A DNA stretch of 64,000 bases from Rotaria socialis. Its lineage: Eukaryota > Rotifera > Eurotatoria > Philodinida > Philodinidae. Below the pieces are notes generated by a model, which did no database searches, was not told the origin of the DNA, and was given only the letters and a program-made list of their open reading frames with translations. Positions 23,462-47,895 of this stretch are shown here, in pieces. How positions within the stretch are numbered: position 1 is the stretch's first letter; every line of letters starts with the position of its first letter. The stretch lies in contig CAJNYU010000874.1 in the NCBI GenBank assembly GCA_905331475.1, forward strand, positions 1 to 64,000. Direction: 5' to 3'. The translations under genes were made by a program, and so were the position numbers.

Positions 23462-25037
23462 TTATATTATTCCAAAATTATTCCTTTGTTTTGTTGATAA
23501 ACGACATGATGGGCATAGACAACGCAAAAGAATTTGAAATTTACATCGAAAATATTTACTAAATATATAAAATATAATTGGATTGAAAGCTGTTGATGAT
23601 AATACCAATAGAATTGTTACAATGAAAAAGAGACGATGCTCGTAAAGATGATGCGAATGATTTATTTGTGTATAGATAAAATTAATTTGTATTGGTGAAA
23701 ATGCAATAAAATAAAGTATAGCAACAATTAATATCATAATAATAGCTTTTCTACGCGCTTTATTTCCATTATTGTTTGTTGCTTTTATAACACGAGATAC
23801 ACGCTGTGGTGATAAGCTAACGGTATTGTTATTCATTAAAGGTGATGGTAGTGACGAACTGAGTTTTGTATCGGAATATCGTTGCAAAGAATTGCTTATA
23901 ATAACTTGCTGTATGGCTTGTGCATGACCATGATATTTTACAGCGCGATCAACCAGAAAAATTTTACGGCAGATTATCAAATAGAGAATTGTCTATAAAA
24001 AATTTTCAAAAGAAAAATATTATACAATAGAATTAGTAAAACTTCAAAAGGAGCATCCTAAACTTAACGCTTCATAGACCAAATCTTTTATTTTTTGTCG
24101 CTCCTAAATCAATCTGGTTTAGTATTGTTGGGCTTTCATTTCATTAAATGATTGATGAAAAAAGTAATTGCAATGTAAAATCTCTCTTGAGTGAACATCA
24201 TCGGGACTGTTCGCAAATGTTCGCAAATGTTCATCTATGGACGATGTCATGTTTTGCTGAATATCTTTCAATCGATTTCTTTCATTTAGTGTAACATGGA
24301 GTAGTGTCGTCTCCTTGAGATATGCACACCCACAATCAATGACCCCATAAAGTTGTATTTTACCTGTATAAAAGCTGGCAGAAAAAAGAAAAGAATCGAC
24401 TCTGCGTATTTATAGAATGTAATTAAATGTGAATCAATCCACTGATCAGATAAACCACAAACGTAATACTGTGGTCGATTGTGAAATGGATGTAATTCAA
24501 GTAGGTATAGATTTGGTAAAGCCATAAGAAATCCTAAAGACCATATTAGGATAAATATTAAATAAAGACGTTTGCGATGATTTATTTGAGATATTTTAAT
24601 AGGATGAATTATTGAAATATACCTAAAACAAAAGAAAACTCAAGATTATAATATTAAGAAAAACTTTTTCACCTTTCAATACTAATAGTCAGTAATGTTT
24701 GTACGCTAACATAACAACCAAATACTTGTGAAAAACGAACTATTTTACAAAATGATAAACCAAGATACCAAGCCGTCGGCCAGTAAGGATCGAATGAAAA
24801 TTGTGCTATATCAAATATATTAAAAATAAGTATAATTAAATCAGCATATGACATATTGACAAGAAGTAGATTCGTTGATGAACGGTGTATATTTCTATGA
24901 TTAGTTATTGCTGATAGTAAAACAAGACAATTACCAAATAGACCAATCAAAAGAATAATTATAAAAAGTATAACAAGAAATAGACGAAGCCATTCCGATG
25001 GTCCATTTTTAATACTCATTGATATTGTCGTATTCAT
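23462..25037 (-). CDS. Class A (rhodopsin-like) GPCR, neuropeptide-receptor type
   Basis: Three exons join in phase: 25037-24673, 24622-24364 and 23992-23462 (384 residues). The N-terminus is short with one N-glycosylation site (NTT). TM1 carries GNCLVLL, TM2 NMSYADLIIL, and TM3 begins after a conserved Cys (SFCKIVRFS). TM3 ends in ERY, split by the first intron. TM4 holds the conserved Trp (ILIWSLGF), and TM5 ends LPAFIQ/TILYLIICR. Loop 3 is long and Ser/Asn/Lys-rich. TM6 has FSPIQINFIY in place of the usual CWxP, and TM7 ends NPIIFYIFS, an NPxxF variant of NPxxY. A Cys cluster (CLCPSC) after TM7 could be palmitoylated. The overall pattern fits FMRFamide/peptide receptors, but the ligand cannot be read from sequence. 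Confidence 0.85.
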
Positions 25038-27290
25038 TATGAAGGCGTTTGTTTTCCCTTTATTGTTTATTCAATTAAATATCAAATGACTAGAATAGAA
25101 AAAAAAACAATGAACTATAGAAACCGAACGAGAAGAATTGAGAAATATCTGTATGAAAAATGTGGACGAAAGAGTTCTTGTTTTTTTCTTCTGGCATCAA
25201 TACTGTGATGAGAATCCATAGAGAATAAAGAAGAAAAAAATATATGGTTTATCTCCTATTATTTATATTGCATTGAAACATCGAAATAAATGTTCTTCTG
25301 GTAACGACGTATTTGTGACCTTCTTCAAATAGTAGATAAGTAAATTACTTTTTTCTTCTTGTTTTTCGTACTTATATAAATAAATAGGGAAGTAAAACTA
25401 AAACTTACATATGCATGCAGATCAAATTCTAGGGCAAATTGTAAATAACTATACAACTGATCAAATAAAATGGTTCACAAATATTTAAAGAAAAAACAAT
25501 TGCTCAACTATAGGAGAGATGATTATCTACAAATAGAAAAGAAACGTTCCCGTTTAATCTATAAGGGTAAATGAATAGATTTCATAGGAAATAATGAGGC
25601 GACGCAGCGAAAAAATTATAGCGAGAAAAATGATATCATCTTACTATTTCACACTCATTGAACAACGTTAATATTGAAATCGGATCAAGAGAATAAAATT
25701 TATGTGTAACGAAAAATATGATAATTTCTATTGGATCGTGTGAATAGGAGAAGACTTGATATGTCAATGACTTGTACGCTACATTTCTGGTGCCATTCAG
25801 CTGCAGAACGCAATGACTAGAAGAGAAGAGAAGAGAAGAACATGGATGGTATCGATCAATTTTCCTTTATCATTCTATCGATTGATGAAGAGATTTTTCT
25901 GTCAGCCATTGCATCGAAGTGGGTGTATAGTCGTTTTCATCTTGTGAGTCCTTCAATATGTGGGTGTATATGACATCAAATTACGGAATATTTTTTGTTC
26001 TCATCTGCATACGTCTTCATTATCATCGGTATGGCATATATTGACAATTAGCATTTTATTTTTCATAGTTCTGAATATATTAATTAGAACGAGAAGATAA
26101 TGAAATTTCGAAAATATTCTAGAACTGGTGCAGAGTTCTTATTAATACATTATTTTCATATACACGTAGCCTTAGCGAATGTCTTTTTTTTTTTTTTTTT
26201 TTTTTTGAAAAGTTCTCAATTATCAGAAGTGCATTCGATCCAACAATGGAATATCTAAATAAAGTCGTATTTCTCAATTTTTTACAGCTAATGTTTCCGG
26301 AGTTAGACATAGATTAATGAATATTCTCCGTCAAGCCTTCACGTAATTAATATGATAAAAAAGAAAACTCACGTTTTTGCTTTTTTTCATTATTCTCGAA
26401 GAAAAATATCTTCCGGTACTATATTTAGAAAAAGGAAGGTGTAGAAAATAATTATAATATGTGACTTTTTTCTCGTTATCCCAACAATGAAAACACAGCA
26501 TTCCATCTTGTTTCTATTAAAAGTCATTGAACAAAAAAAAAAATACATACCCACGCATGATGTTGCTTTCATATGAACATGAAAATTTTGCTGACAGGAT
26601 TGTAAAATGATCTGTTTTCATAATAAACTTTTATTATAAAAGTGAAAATAATTCATATTTTTTAATCTTGATTAGTCCTAGACTATTCCCATACGATCTT
26701 TGATTTATCTAGGAATACAATGAAGTCATTATAAATACATTCTGGGTTCTTTGTTGGTGAATTTTGAGTTGAATAGATGCATACTATCTATTTTTCCTTT
26801 TCTGATACATTGAAAATATAGAATCAATTGCTCTCGAAGGAAAAACAAATTAATCATTGACAACTATCATAGAAGTGTAAAATTCTAATTAACATCACCA
26901 TAGGCGAAGAAAACAAACTTATCTGATTGTTCAACTATCGCATGAATGTCCTAAAGAAATATTTTTTTTATGCAATTATTACACATTTGAATCTTCTAAA
27001 GCTGATTCATCTCCTTAACTATGAAATTCTATAGAACGCGTGTTCTCTAGCACATGTCTAATACAATAAACGTGACGACTATGAATAGTTGGAATAATTG
27101 ATTGTGCTGTAAATTAGATAATATTACAATAAGAGCTTCCAAGAAGAAAAACATATTTAGTCGATGCGAAGTTATATTGAACGTTTCAAAATTATACTAC
27201 TCGACAGATTCGCCTTTTAATTAAAAGAAGATTTTTGTTTATTTACTTTTTTTTACCGAAACAAAATAATCATCTATGAGAAAAATTAAG
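25038..27290. other. Intergenic, nothing recognised
   Basis: AT-rich, with a 22-base poly-T run near 26185-26206. Two short minus frames (26119-26310, 26390-26572) are not protein-like. The part next to 25037 should include the GPCR promoter, but no motif stands out. Confidence 0.4.
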
Positions 27291-28737
27291 TTAGTCAAGT
27301 TTATTAGACACACCGGCCGATCGCATACTACCCCTAAGAGCTCGATGTTGCGAAGCGAATTCTTTATCGTATAATTTACGTTCTTCGATTCGTTTATTTT
27401 CAACAGGCTTATAAGCTGCTTGATTTTGTAAAGCAATCCGATAGATAGCATCGAGATCAGATTCTTTATGGTCTTTAATATATTTGCCTTGTATTAATTT
27501 CCGTCCATTGGCTGTGCCGGCAGATGAAAATGAATAATTTGAAGATAGCTCAGATGAATTTACTTGTCGTGCGGTAATCATTGAACTACTTGGACGCCCA
27601 CCAAGCATAGTCAATAGTGGATTCACTCGATGCGAGTCAGGCGCTTGTTTATTATTTGGCGATGTTTTCGGTCGAAACATATTTCCATCGATGTTAAAAA
27701 GCGGATCGGACGATCTTTCAATTGCAGGTTCTAGTAATAAAAGTAAAGGACGATATGGTTTAGCTGAAGTTTCTTTTAATGATGTCGATAAACTGAGTGA
27801 TCCTGGCGTTGCTTTTCTACGAATTGTTGTAGTCGGTCTTTGTTTGAATTTGAGTGACTCTATAAAATATAAAATGAAGGATCTCATTGGTTAGTTTAGC
27901 AGTTTATTTCTCTTGTTTCTAGGCCACTCAACACTGACACGAAAATAATAATTGAGAGCTCGGATGCAACATGTTCTCCACACTACATGTGGCAATCGAC
28001 CCACACGCTTATCCGAACGGAGAAATCAATATTGTACTCAAATGTTTGCGCTTTCTTGAGATAAAATTAGCCTGTAATTACAAAAAAAGGGCTGAAGTTT
28101 TTTCGTTCGTTCTGTTTTTTTGTGTCATGACGTCTTCAGACGAGCAGTAATTACAATCGGCGCCTACAACATTGAAGTTCTGATTTGAAACTTTTAAACA
28201 AATGAACTTTTTTTTATCATAGTCAGACTGATGAATTCATTGAAATAAAATTTTTGTTTAACAATAACTCAAAAAATAACATATTGCAGACAATGAAGGT
28301 TAAGTCAATAGGATCATGTGCAGTTGATTTACTAACGAAATTAATAAATTTCAATATGCGCTAAAAAAAATCAATAGAAAATAAAGTAAATAAAATCTTG
28401 TAAATTTCTTCCCATAAAGAGACAAAATGCCGACAAGTTCATTGATAGAAAAATAAAACAAACCTATATACTCCTGTTCTTGATCTAGCGCGATTTCATC
28501 TGCATGTGCTTGTTTCCAAGCTTGATAGGATCGATTGGGTTTGATATATCGGACAACATTGGTAAAATGATATCTTAAACCTTGTTCTTGTCGACGTATT
28601 CGAGCAATATGTGCTTCTAAATCGTCATGTAACACAGTAACACTACGTTGTAAACGGCGATGTTCAAGTCGATTGAGACGTGTCGCTTGAATTTGACATG
28701 CGCTTAAAACAACTTCGCCTTTCGCACTCTTCTTCAT
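27291..28737 (-). CDS. Unrecognised 280-residue basic protein with N-terminal coiled coil
   Basis: Two exons, 28737-28464 and 27859-27291, join in phase 1 across a 604 bp intron. Residues 1-95 are charged and helical (RLNRLEHRRLQRSVTVLHDDL, then HIARIRRQEQGLRYHF) and look like a short coiled coil. Residues 95-220 are Ser/Thr/Pro-rich and probably disordered. A second charged helix follows (YRIALQNQAAYKPVENKRIEE) with a basic tail. No enzyme motif, signal peptide or membrane segment is present. I do not recognise the family; an axonemal or cytoskeletal role would be a guess. It is divergent from the channel gene starting at 28868, with only 130 bp between the two start codons. Confidence 0.6.
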
Positions 28738-28867
28738 ATTTGATTTGTAATTTCTTTTCTTTTTTTTCACTTTTTTTAATTTTATTTTATGAAAATGAAA
28801 ATGAAACCTTAAACTTTCTTTTTTTTCTCTCTTTCTTTTGGCGCATGATAAACACAATTGTGATATA
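28738..28867. promoter_or_regulatory. Putative shared divergent promoter
   Basis: The 130 bp between two divergent start codons consist mainly of poly-T/poly-A tracts. Both 5' untranslated regions and any core promoter must fit here unless upstream exons were missed. No TATA box or known site can be named. Confidence 0.35.
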
Positions 28868-30631
28868 ATGACGCACGAAGAAAACTTTAATCAAGATTCG
28901 GATCTCGTCAAAATCAATGATTCAAGTCAAAATTACCCAATTATTATCTATGCTCGTCAACTCAATCAATACTATCATACACTACTCGGTAATCCATTTC
29001 AACGATTAAACTACTATGATTCATCCACAGGACAATATTGTTTTTGTCGAACGCCTGGCATTATTAATTATATAATTACATATTATCTACAACAGGGTTG
29101 TCTATTAACAGAAGTACATTATCCACCGGAAATTCTTTATGACGAACTTGTATTTTTCGGTTTTAATATACAAATTATTTATGATATTGTATCGAATTGT
29201 ATTACTATTAATTATTATATTCCATCGGGTAACATTGCATTATTATTTTACAAATTTGATACACTTTTACTTCATACAAATATGCAAAACAGAAGCCCTA
29301 ATAAGTTGAAGCAAAGGTCGATTCAAGTTGTTGCTCATATTATACTAAATTCAATAATATGCAAATTGCATTATGAAGCTTATAAAATACTTTCGTTAAT
29401 AAATCTCGAATTTTTGATAGTAGCAGAAAAAAGTGTGTCAATCGATCATTGATTATAATCAGATTTATCAAAAAAAGGAGCAATTCTAATGTATAAATTG
29501 AAGCCGAGAAGATGTCTAAAAAAGTTGGAAAAGTTAAAAAAATGTGACCTATGACAATAACTAATCATTGATTTATTTTAAAAGCTTTTTGCGTTTCTAA
29601 TAAAGTTATTTTTGAAAAAATCTTTCTTTGACTTCTTTAAATGCCTTTGAAAAAGAAAAGCTTTCACCTATTAATTAGGTAAATATCGTCGAGCATTTTG
29701 GTTTACATTCGATTCTGATATTTCAAAATATAAATTCTATCTAACTCGAACTATCACTTCTCTTATTACAATATGTTCGGTGATAACATCTTTAACCTTT
29801 CTCGAAATTGCCAATAATTTATTTACTCATCATGATCAGCAAAGAAAGTTTCTTATTAAAAAGGCATTAGTCATCGAAATATTGATTTTAACATTCTTTT
29901 ATTTTGAACTAACAATACGTTATTTTATTCGACCGAAAATTCAACAAACAACAGTTGTTCTAATGTTAATTAATTTCGTCTCGTTACTTCCTATTGCATT
30001 GTTTCTCTTTATTTGGGTAACGACAAAACTCTTTTTCTATGAATAAAATATTCTTCTCCCTGATAATTAGCCAATACCATCTGCATGGCTATATAATTTA
30101 CTTGTTCTTCAATTGGCTGCTCGTATTGTTCGTAGTGTTCGTCTATCGTCATATGCTTATCAAATAACGCATGCTTTAACCGAACAATTATCAATTTACG
30201 TAGAGTCATTTCAATCCATAGCATTGATAAATCTTTTTTTTGCTTTACTCATTCTTGCATTTGAACAAATGTCTTCTGTTTCAAATAGAACAAATGATTT
30301 TCGATCATTAAGTGAAATCATATGGATTTCATTCAATGCATTTACAGCACTAGGCGAAGGTACAAATCGGCCACTGACATCAGCTGGTTTAATTATTGAA
30401 TTTTTAACTTGTTTTATTGGTGTTTTAACAATTCCGCAATTCGCTCAAATTGTTTACACAATCGTATCGAATACAATCGATAAACAAAAGATCAATGATG
30501 AGAAACGTAAAAGAACACATTTAGTTATGATCGAAGATGAACACGGTAATAAAGCTATTGGTCAAGTCAATGTAGATGATCAAAGAAATGAAAGTTTACC
30601 TGAAATTCTCATACAAAAGGATGAATTTTAA
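28868..30631 (+). CDS. Kv-like channel subunit with a non-canonical selectivity filter (ALGEG)
   Basis: Three exons, 28868-29228, 29679-30016 and 30071-30631, give 419 residues. An N-terminal T1/BTB tetramerisation domain (about 22-118; LLGNPFQRLNYYDSSTGQY, ELVFFGFN) precedes six membrane segments. S1 is near TSLITICSVITSLTF, S2 has the Kv-like FFYFELTIRYFIRP, and S3 is LMLINFVSLLPI with Asn where Kv channels have Asp. S4 is weak (ARIVRSVRLSSYAYQ, three Arg). S5 is followed by a pore helix IIWISFNAF. The filter, TTVGYG in Kv channels, is TALGEG here (30344-30361), and the S6 PVP hinge is absent (GVLTIPQFAQIVYTIVSN). By family knowledge the TVGYG carbonyl ladder is what selects K+. This subunit is therefore either non-conducting or regulatory, or has another selectivity. 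The frame is open and spliced normally, so it does not look dead. Confidence 0.8.
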
Positions 30632-30684
30632 GTTCATAAAAGGCACAATTGAATGCATAAATAGAAACCTTTAAACGTGAAAAA

Positions 30685-30900
30685 ATGTTTCTCTCACTCG
30701 CGCCATTTACACTACAGCGAACGACGAAGGAACGTTTAATCAATAAAATTACATCATATACAGAATCTCGTCGTTTATCGATTTCGAAGTTAAAAATACT
30801 GAATAATAGTTTCTACAATTTATTCCCAAAGGCTTTTTATTCGAATCGGCGTTGTCGTTGTACATCGGAACGAGAACTTGTTTATCAACCGGTTGTTTAA
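30685..30900 (+). CDS. Small basic ORF downstream of the channel gene
   Basis: A 71-residue frame rich in Arg, Ser and Lys (e.g. TTKERLINKITSYTESRRLS), beginning 53 bases after the channel stop codon. No domain is recognised. It might be an alternative 3' exon of the channel gene or simply non-coding DNA; no splice link was found. Confidence 0.2.
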   Translation: MFLSLAPFTLQRTTKERLINKITSYTESRRLSISKLKILNNSFYNLFPKAFYSNRRCRCTSERELVYQPVV

Positions 30901-32715
30901 AGAAACAATGAGAATGAAAATACGTATTAATATAGAAGAGTTCTATTTTTAGATGTCAATATGTTTCTTTTTATGCCGATGTAACTATGGTTCATTATGG
31001 ATTGTGCGTTGTATTGACAGCTGTCTAAAATTGGAGAATAACAGCCATCACTGTTAATGTTTCGATTACTATGCAGCTTGAAAAAAACAAATAAGTTCAC
31101 AAAAACCAGTCCTTTCAGAGCGATATTTAGCAAACGAATCGAGCGTTCTCAAGAAGATTGAAACAAAAACAAAATAGCACTCGTTCAACTTCGATACTTC
31201 TACGTCATGGTTGAATAAATCATTTTTTCTTTAGATTATCATAGAATAATATAGAAAAGTTTTGTGTGCGACAGACGCCACTCCATATGAATGCTATGCT
31301 TCGTGGTACATTAATAAAACGATAAATTCTTTCCTATCGATTATATATTCATAGCGAGTAAACTATCTTCTCTCAGGAGCTTTTTAAAATGCACAATCTT
31401 TATTTTAACAATAAAACAAAATAATCTGTATCGCTTCGATTTCAGTTCTGCGAATAGAAGCTATTAAATTTTTATAAGGAATAATCACAATATAGTGAGA
31501 CAGTCGTCGAGTATGATTTAATTTCTCTATTTTCATAGCAAAAATACACCAAAAGGTATGATATGAAAACTTCTTTTATACAAAATCAAAAGAGATTTTA
31601 ATTATTTGGTGACGATGAATGATATTGAAAACAAAACTAAAGAGCTTCTAGAGTAATATGAAGTTCAACGTGGCTTCCTTAACGATGTAATCATCTCTCC
31701 GAAGCTTACTGGTTATTATCTTGAATATCCGGAGGAAATTTCTTTTTCTTTCCAAGTGTGAATAAAAATAATTCAAGTGCTTAGCAATATTGCAAAGAGA
31801 AATAATAGGAAAGTGCAACAACAATATTCCCTATTGAGTCTCGTCTCTATAAAAGCATATAATCTAGCGTAGAATCATATACAATATAACTCATTTCTTT
31901 TCCCAAGATTATTCGTATTAGATATTATAAATATTATTCAAAATTCTTCGAAGTTTTTCTCAACATTGCAAGTTCGTTAATCTATGAACTCAACCGAAAC
32001 AATATTCATTGGCCGATTCAAGTAAATTTCGATTTAAAATATAGCTACTAGATGAACAAAACGTAGACGTTAACTGAAGTGTTGAATAGATCTCCTGGGT
32101 ATTTCTACGATGTGCATGTGTTACCTAGTAATAGAGTTGTCCCTCTCTAGGGAATTTTTATGGACAAATCCAAAAATCTCGGTACTGATATTTTTTAATA
32201 ACTTTTTTTTTTTTATAGAGAAGATCAATTAAAATTATCATCTTCTAGATTATAATATGAGTTAGTTACAATCCTTGACATAGTACACTTGTTCTAGTTT
32301 AGTTTGTAGCATTGAAAATTTTCAAAATTCGAATAGATGTCATTAGGTTTTCGCGCTATTTAAACAATTTCACTATTGGTTCGTGCAAATTATCCACTTG
32401 ACGTTTAGCTTGTTGTATAATTGAGTCATATAATGTAACACATAAATATAAATATATGTATGTATATCAAATGCATATATAATGCTTCTCTTGTTTGTTT
32501 TAGTGTAGGCAAGTGTATGAGTTTATTTTTCATTGTAATGAATAATTTTTCTTCATAAAACTCTTGCGACTAGATGCTAGTAAAAGATATGTCATAGGCT
32601 TTGCCTGTTTTTTTTTTAGTTGAAAAATTTTCATTATTATGAATGAATATGAAAGAGTAACGGATATATTAGGTGCTCAGTTATGATCAATATATAAATC
32701 TTCTGTACAAATAGC
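30901..32715. other. Intergenic, nothing recognised
   Basis: AT-rich spacer between the channel gene and ROCK. It holds no supported reading frame; the proximal part presumably contains the ROCK promoter and 5' leader. Confidence 0.4.
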
Positions 32716-41873
<9,158 letters not shown>

Positions 41874-44529
41874 ATAAGATTTCTTTCTTTTTTATTCAAG
41901 TATTTTATTAACCGGTCCCTTCTATTCTTTGTATGTATATATTTATATATTAATTTGCACACATCAAATAAAATGAATCAAATAATATGCGTGTGTGAAC
42001 CAGTTTGATTTTTTGCGTTGCGTTTCTTTTTCTGTCTTCTATGGTGCTGTACGCTTCTTTTTCTTTCGCTGTGCTATTTTTTTATGATAATATAGATCGT
42101 CACTACACAAAACTTCTCATTCGAGAATGATTTGTTTTGCAGACGATTTAAGAATTATTTACGTTTACTATCGCTCATCATTGTGTGCGTGTGTTTCTGT
42201 TTGTTTTTTGTAAATGTTAATTCGATGAAAATAATAGTTTTCGTCTTAACATCATTTTGCTTTTGCTTGTAATTCTACGATGAAAGATCTCGCTTTTCTT
42301 TGTCGAAGAAAATAAAATTAATGCACTTAGACTTTATTTTGGATCTATAAAAAGAGTTTCTTTTTTCTTTGATTTAAAAGTTATCAAGGTCAATACAACA
42401 TGTGGAGCAACAATTTTCTAGATTACTGAGTAAAATATTTCAGTCAATTCAGTAGAGAATTAGCATGTTTTTCTTCTACCAATAAGATTCATTTTATTAT
42501 ATATATAAGTCTTATGGTAATCTGAAGATCAACGTGAAGTATTTGTTGATGAAAATTATTCTTGTAAACAAATCTCTCGACTAACTACCGATTCTATTTT
42601 GATTAATGAAAATGCGTCATAGGAAATACGTATGTTTCATATGTCTCTATATATAGGATGTGGTTATTTTTGGAACTATCAACCGCGTTCTATGTGCTAT
42701 ATGATATTAATAACTAGTTCCGAGGAAATGTGTTCACTATTATCAGGTTCTTGTTTCCGAATCATGATAAATAGATGGTGGTGACAAAAACGGAGAAATT
42801 GTTTAAGAGTAGGCAAATATATATTTATATTTTTTGAAGCAAAAAAATTAGGCATTCAACGCCTGAAATTGTAACTCATCCGTGAAATCATGTTGATAAT
42901 GATCTTTATTTAAAAAAATTTCTTATTTTCTATCATGGAAAAACAAAACATCCTGTCTTCATCTAATGGCAAGAAAGACTATTGTAAAATAATCTCGAAG
43001 CAATCAAGAAAATGAAAATTCTCTCCAAACATAAAATAGCTGTTTGACAACCTACGTAGACATATATTGTTTTTTTCTTTTTTACTGTGTTCCATACTTG
43101 GAATTAAAAATCATTCATGCAATGTGTTGCACACATTATGACCAAGGGTAACTATCTAAAAACAGAAATTGACTAACCTCGCTTTCGTTTTTTGCTCGCG
43201 TTCAGCGCGTCACTGAATATTAATATACGACGAATGTCAGATGATTTTTCTCCTTATATCTGATTTTTATTCACTATCCGTCATTGAAGATGAGTACAGA
43301 GGAGAAAAAAGACATGTATACACAAGTGCACCTACACACTCTATATTGATTTTAATCTCGTTTGTCCTCGTAACCCTATGTCATGAGATTTTCTTTCATT
43401 CTAATTGAATCGATCTTCGTACATAGATACTATGTTTGTAGCTTCGTTAATCCTTTATTCACACCTAACATATGTGAGAAAGTGATCATTATGCTTAAGG
43501 GTTTTCACTCTCTCTCTCTCTCTCTCTCTCTCGATGATAACAATGAAGAGGATCAGTGAATAACTATTCGAATAACAATAAAAAACATCTGTTGTCTGTC
43601 TGCTTTTTCTTAGCTAATACAACGTCATGTGTACTGATCATCATCATATGTGTAATATACGCAATCTCACACAAGATATTAGTCTAAACAAAGTGGAAAT
43701 GTGTGATTCAATAACACAAACAATCCGATAGAACTTACAGATTTACAAATAGGAGAAAAAAGGAATTTTATATTCAACATATTGTCTTCGCTGATTGCTC
43801 TTGCTTGAAATTTTATCAAAACCGATGTCATTTGAAGCGCGTTTTGTTATTTTAAACATCATTATTTCTTTTTTTTTCTACGTAAAATATCATTGTAATC
43901 AGTTTTCTTTTCTTTTCGTCATCAGCTTACATTTGTTTGCTTTTACTTTATCAAAATATCTCGAGTAACGATCGTACCAATTACCCTTTTCTTTTGTCTT
44001 ATGGAATATGTAATAGATCTCATAGTATTATCATCGTTAGAATAGTTCTCTCATCATTGATCAACTGATAGATCGGCTGATCAGCACGTGTTTATGCAGA
44101 TATCCCTCAATCTATAAGGTTTTCTTTCTCATACGCATTACATGAGATATATAGACAAAACTCCAGCGAATAGTCTTATGACAGCAAACTACTATAGCAA
44201 ATCGTTGAGCGGGCATCATTTTACCCGGGTAAAAAGGCGAAGAAACAGAACGAGAGGAGAGAAAAAAGAGAGAGAGAGAGAGAGAGAGTACACCACTATT
44301 GACGCTGATATAAATGGCAAGCGCACTGTTCTATTTTGCTTTTATTTCTATCGTGCGCGCGCACGGCGACTAACGAAAGTGTGTGTGTGTTGTGAGTGAG
44401 TGAAACAAGAGAAGAAAAAGAAAAGATCGCCTATCAGTTAACAAATATTTGATGGGACTAAATTTATTCGATAAGAAAATTGAATTGATTTATTATTGAA
44501 AATTATTTTTCAAAACGAAGCAGTCAACT
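41874..44529. other. Intergenic between ROCK and MNK
   Basis: A likely ROCK polyadenylation signal, AATAAA, is near 41967. A (TC)n run lies at 43508-43534 and a (GA)n run at about 44270-44289, the latter some 240 bp before the MNK start codon. One 85-residue frame across the GA run is an artefact of the repeat. No other gene or RNA was found. Confidence 0.5.
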
Positions 44530-47895
<3,366 letters not shown>

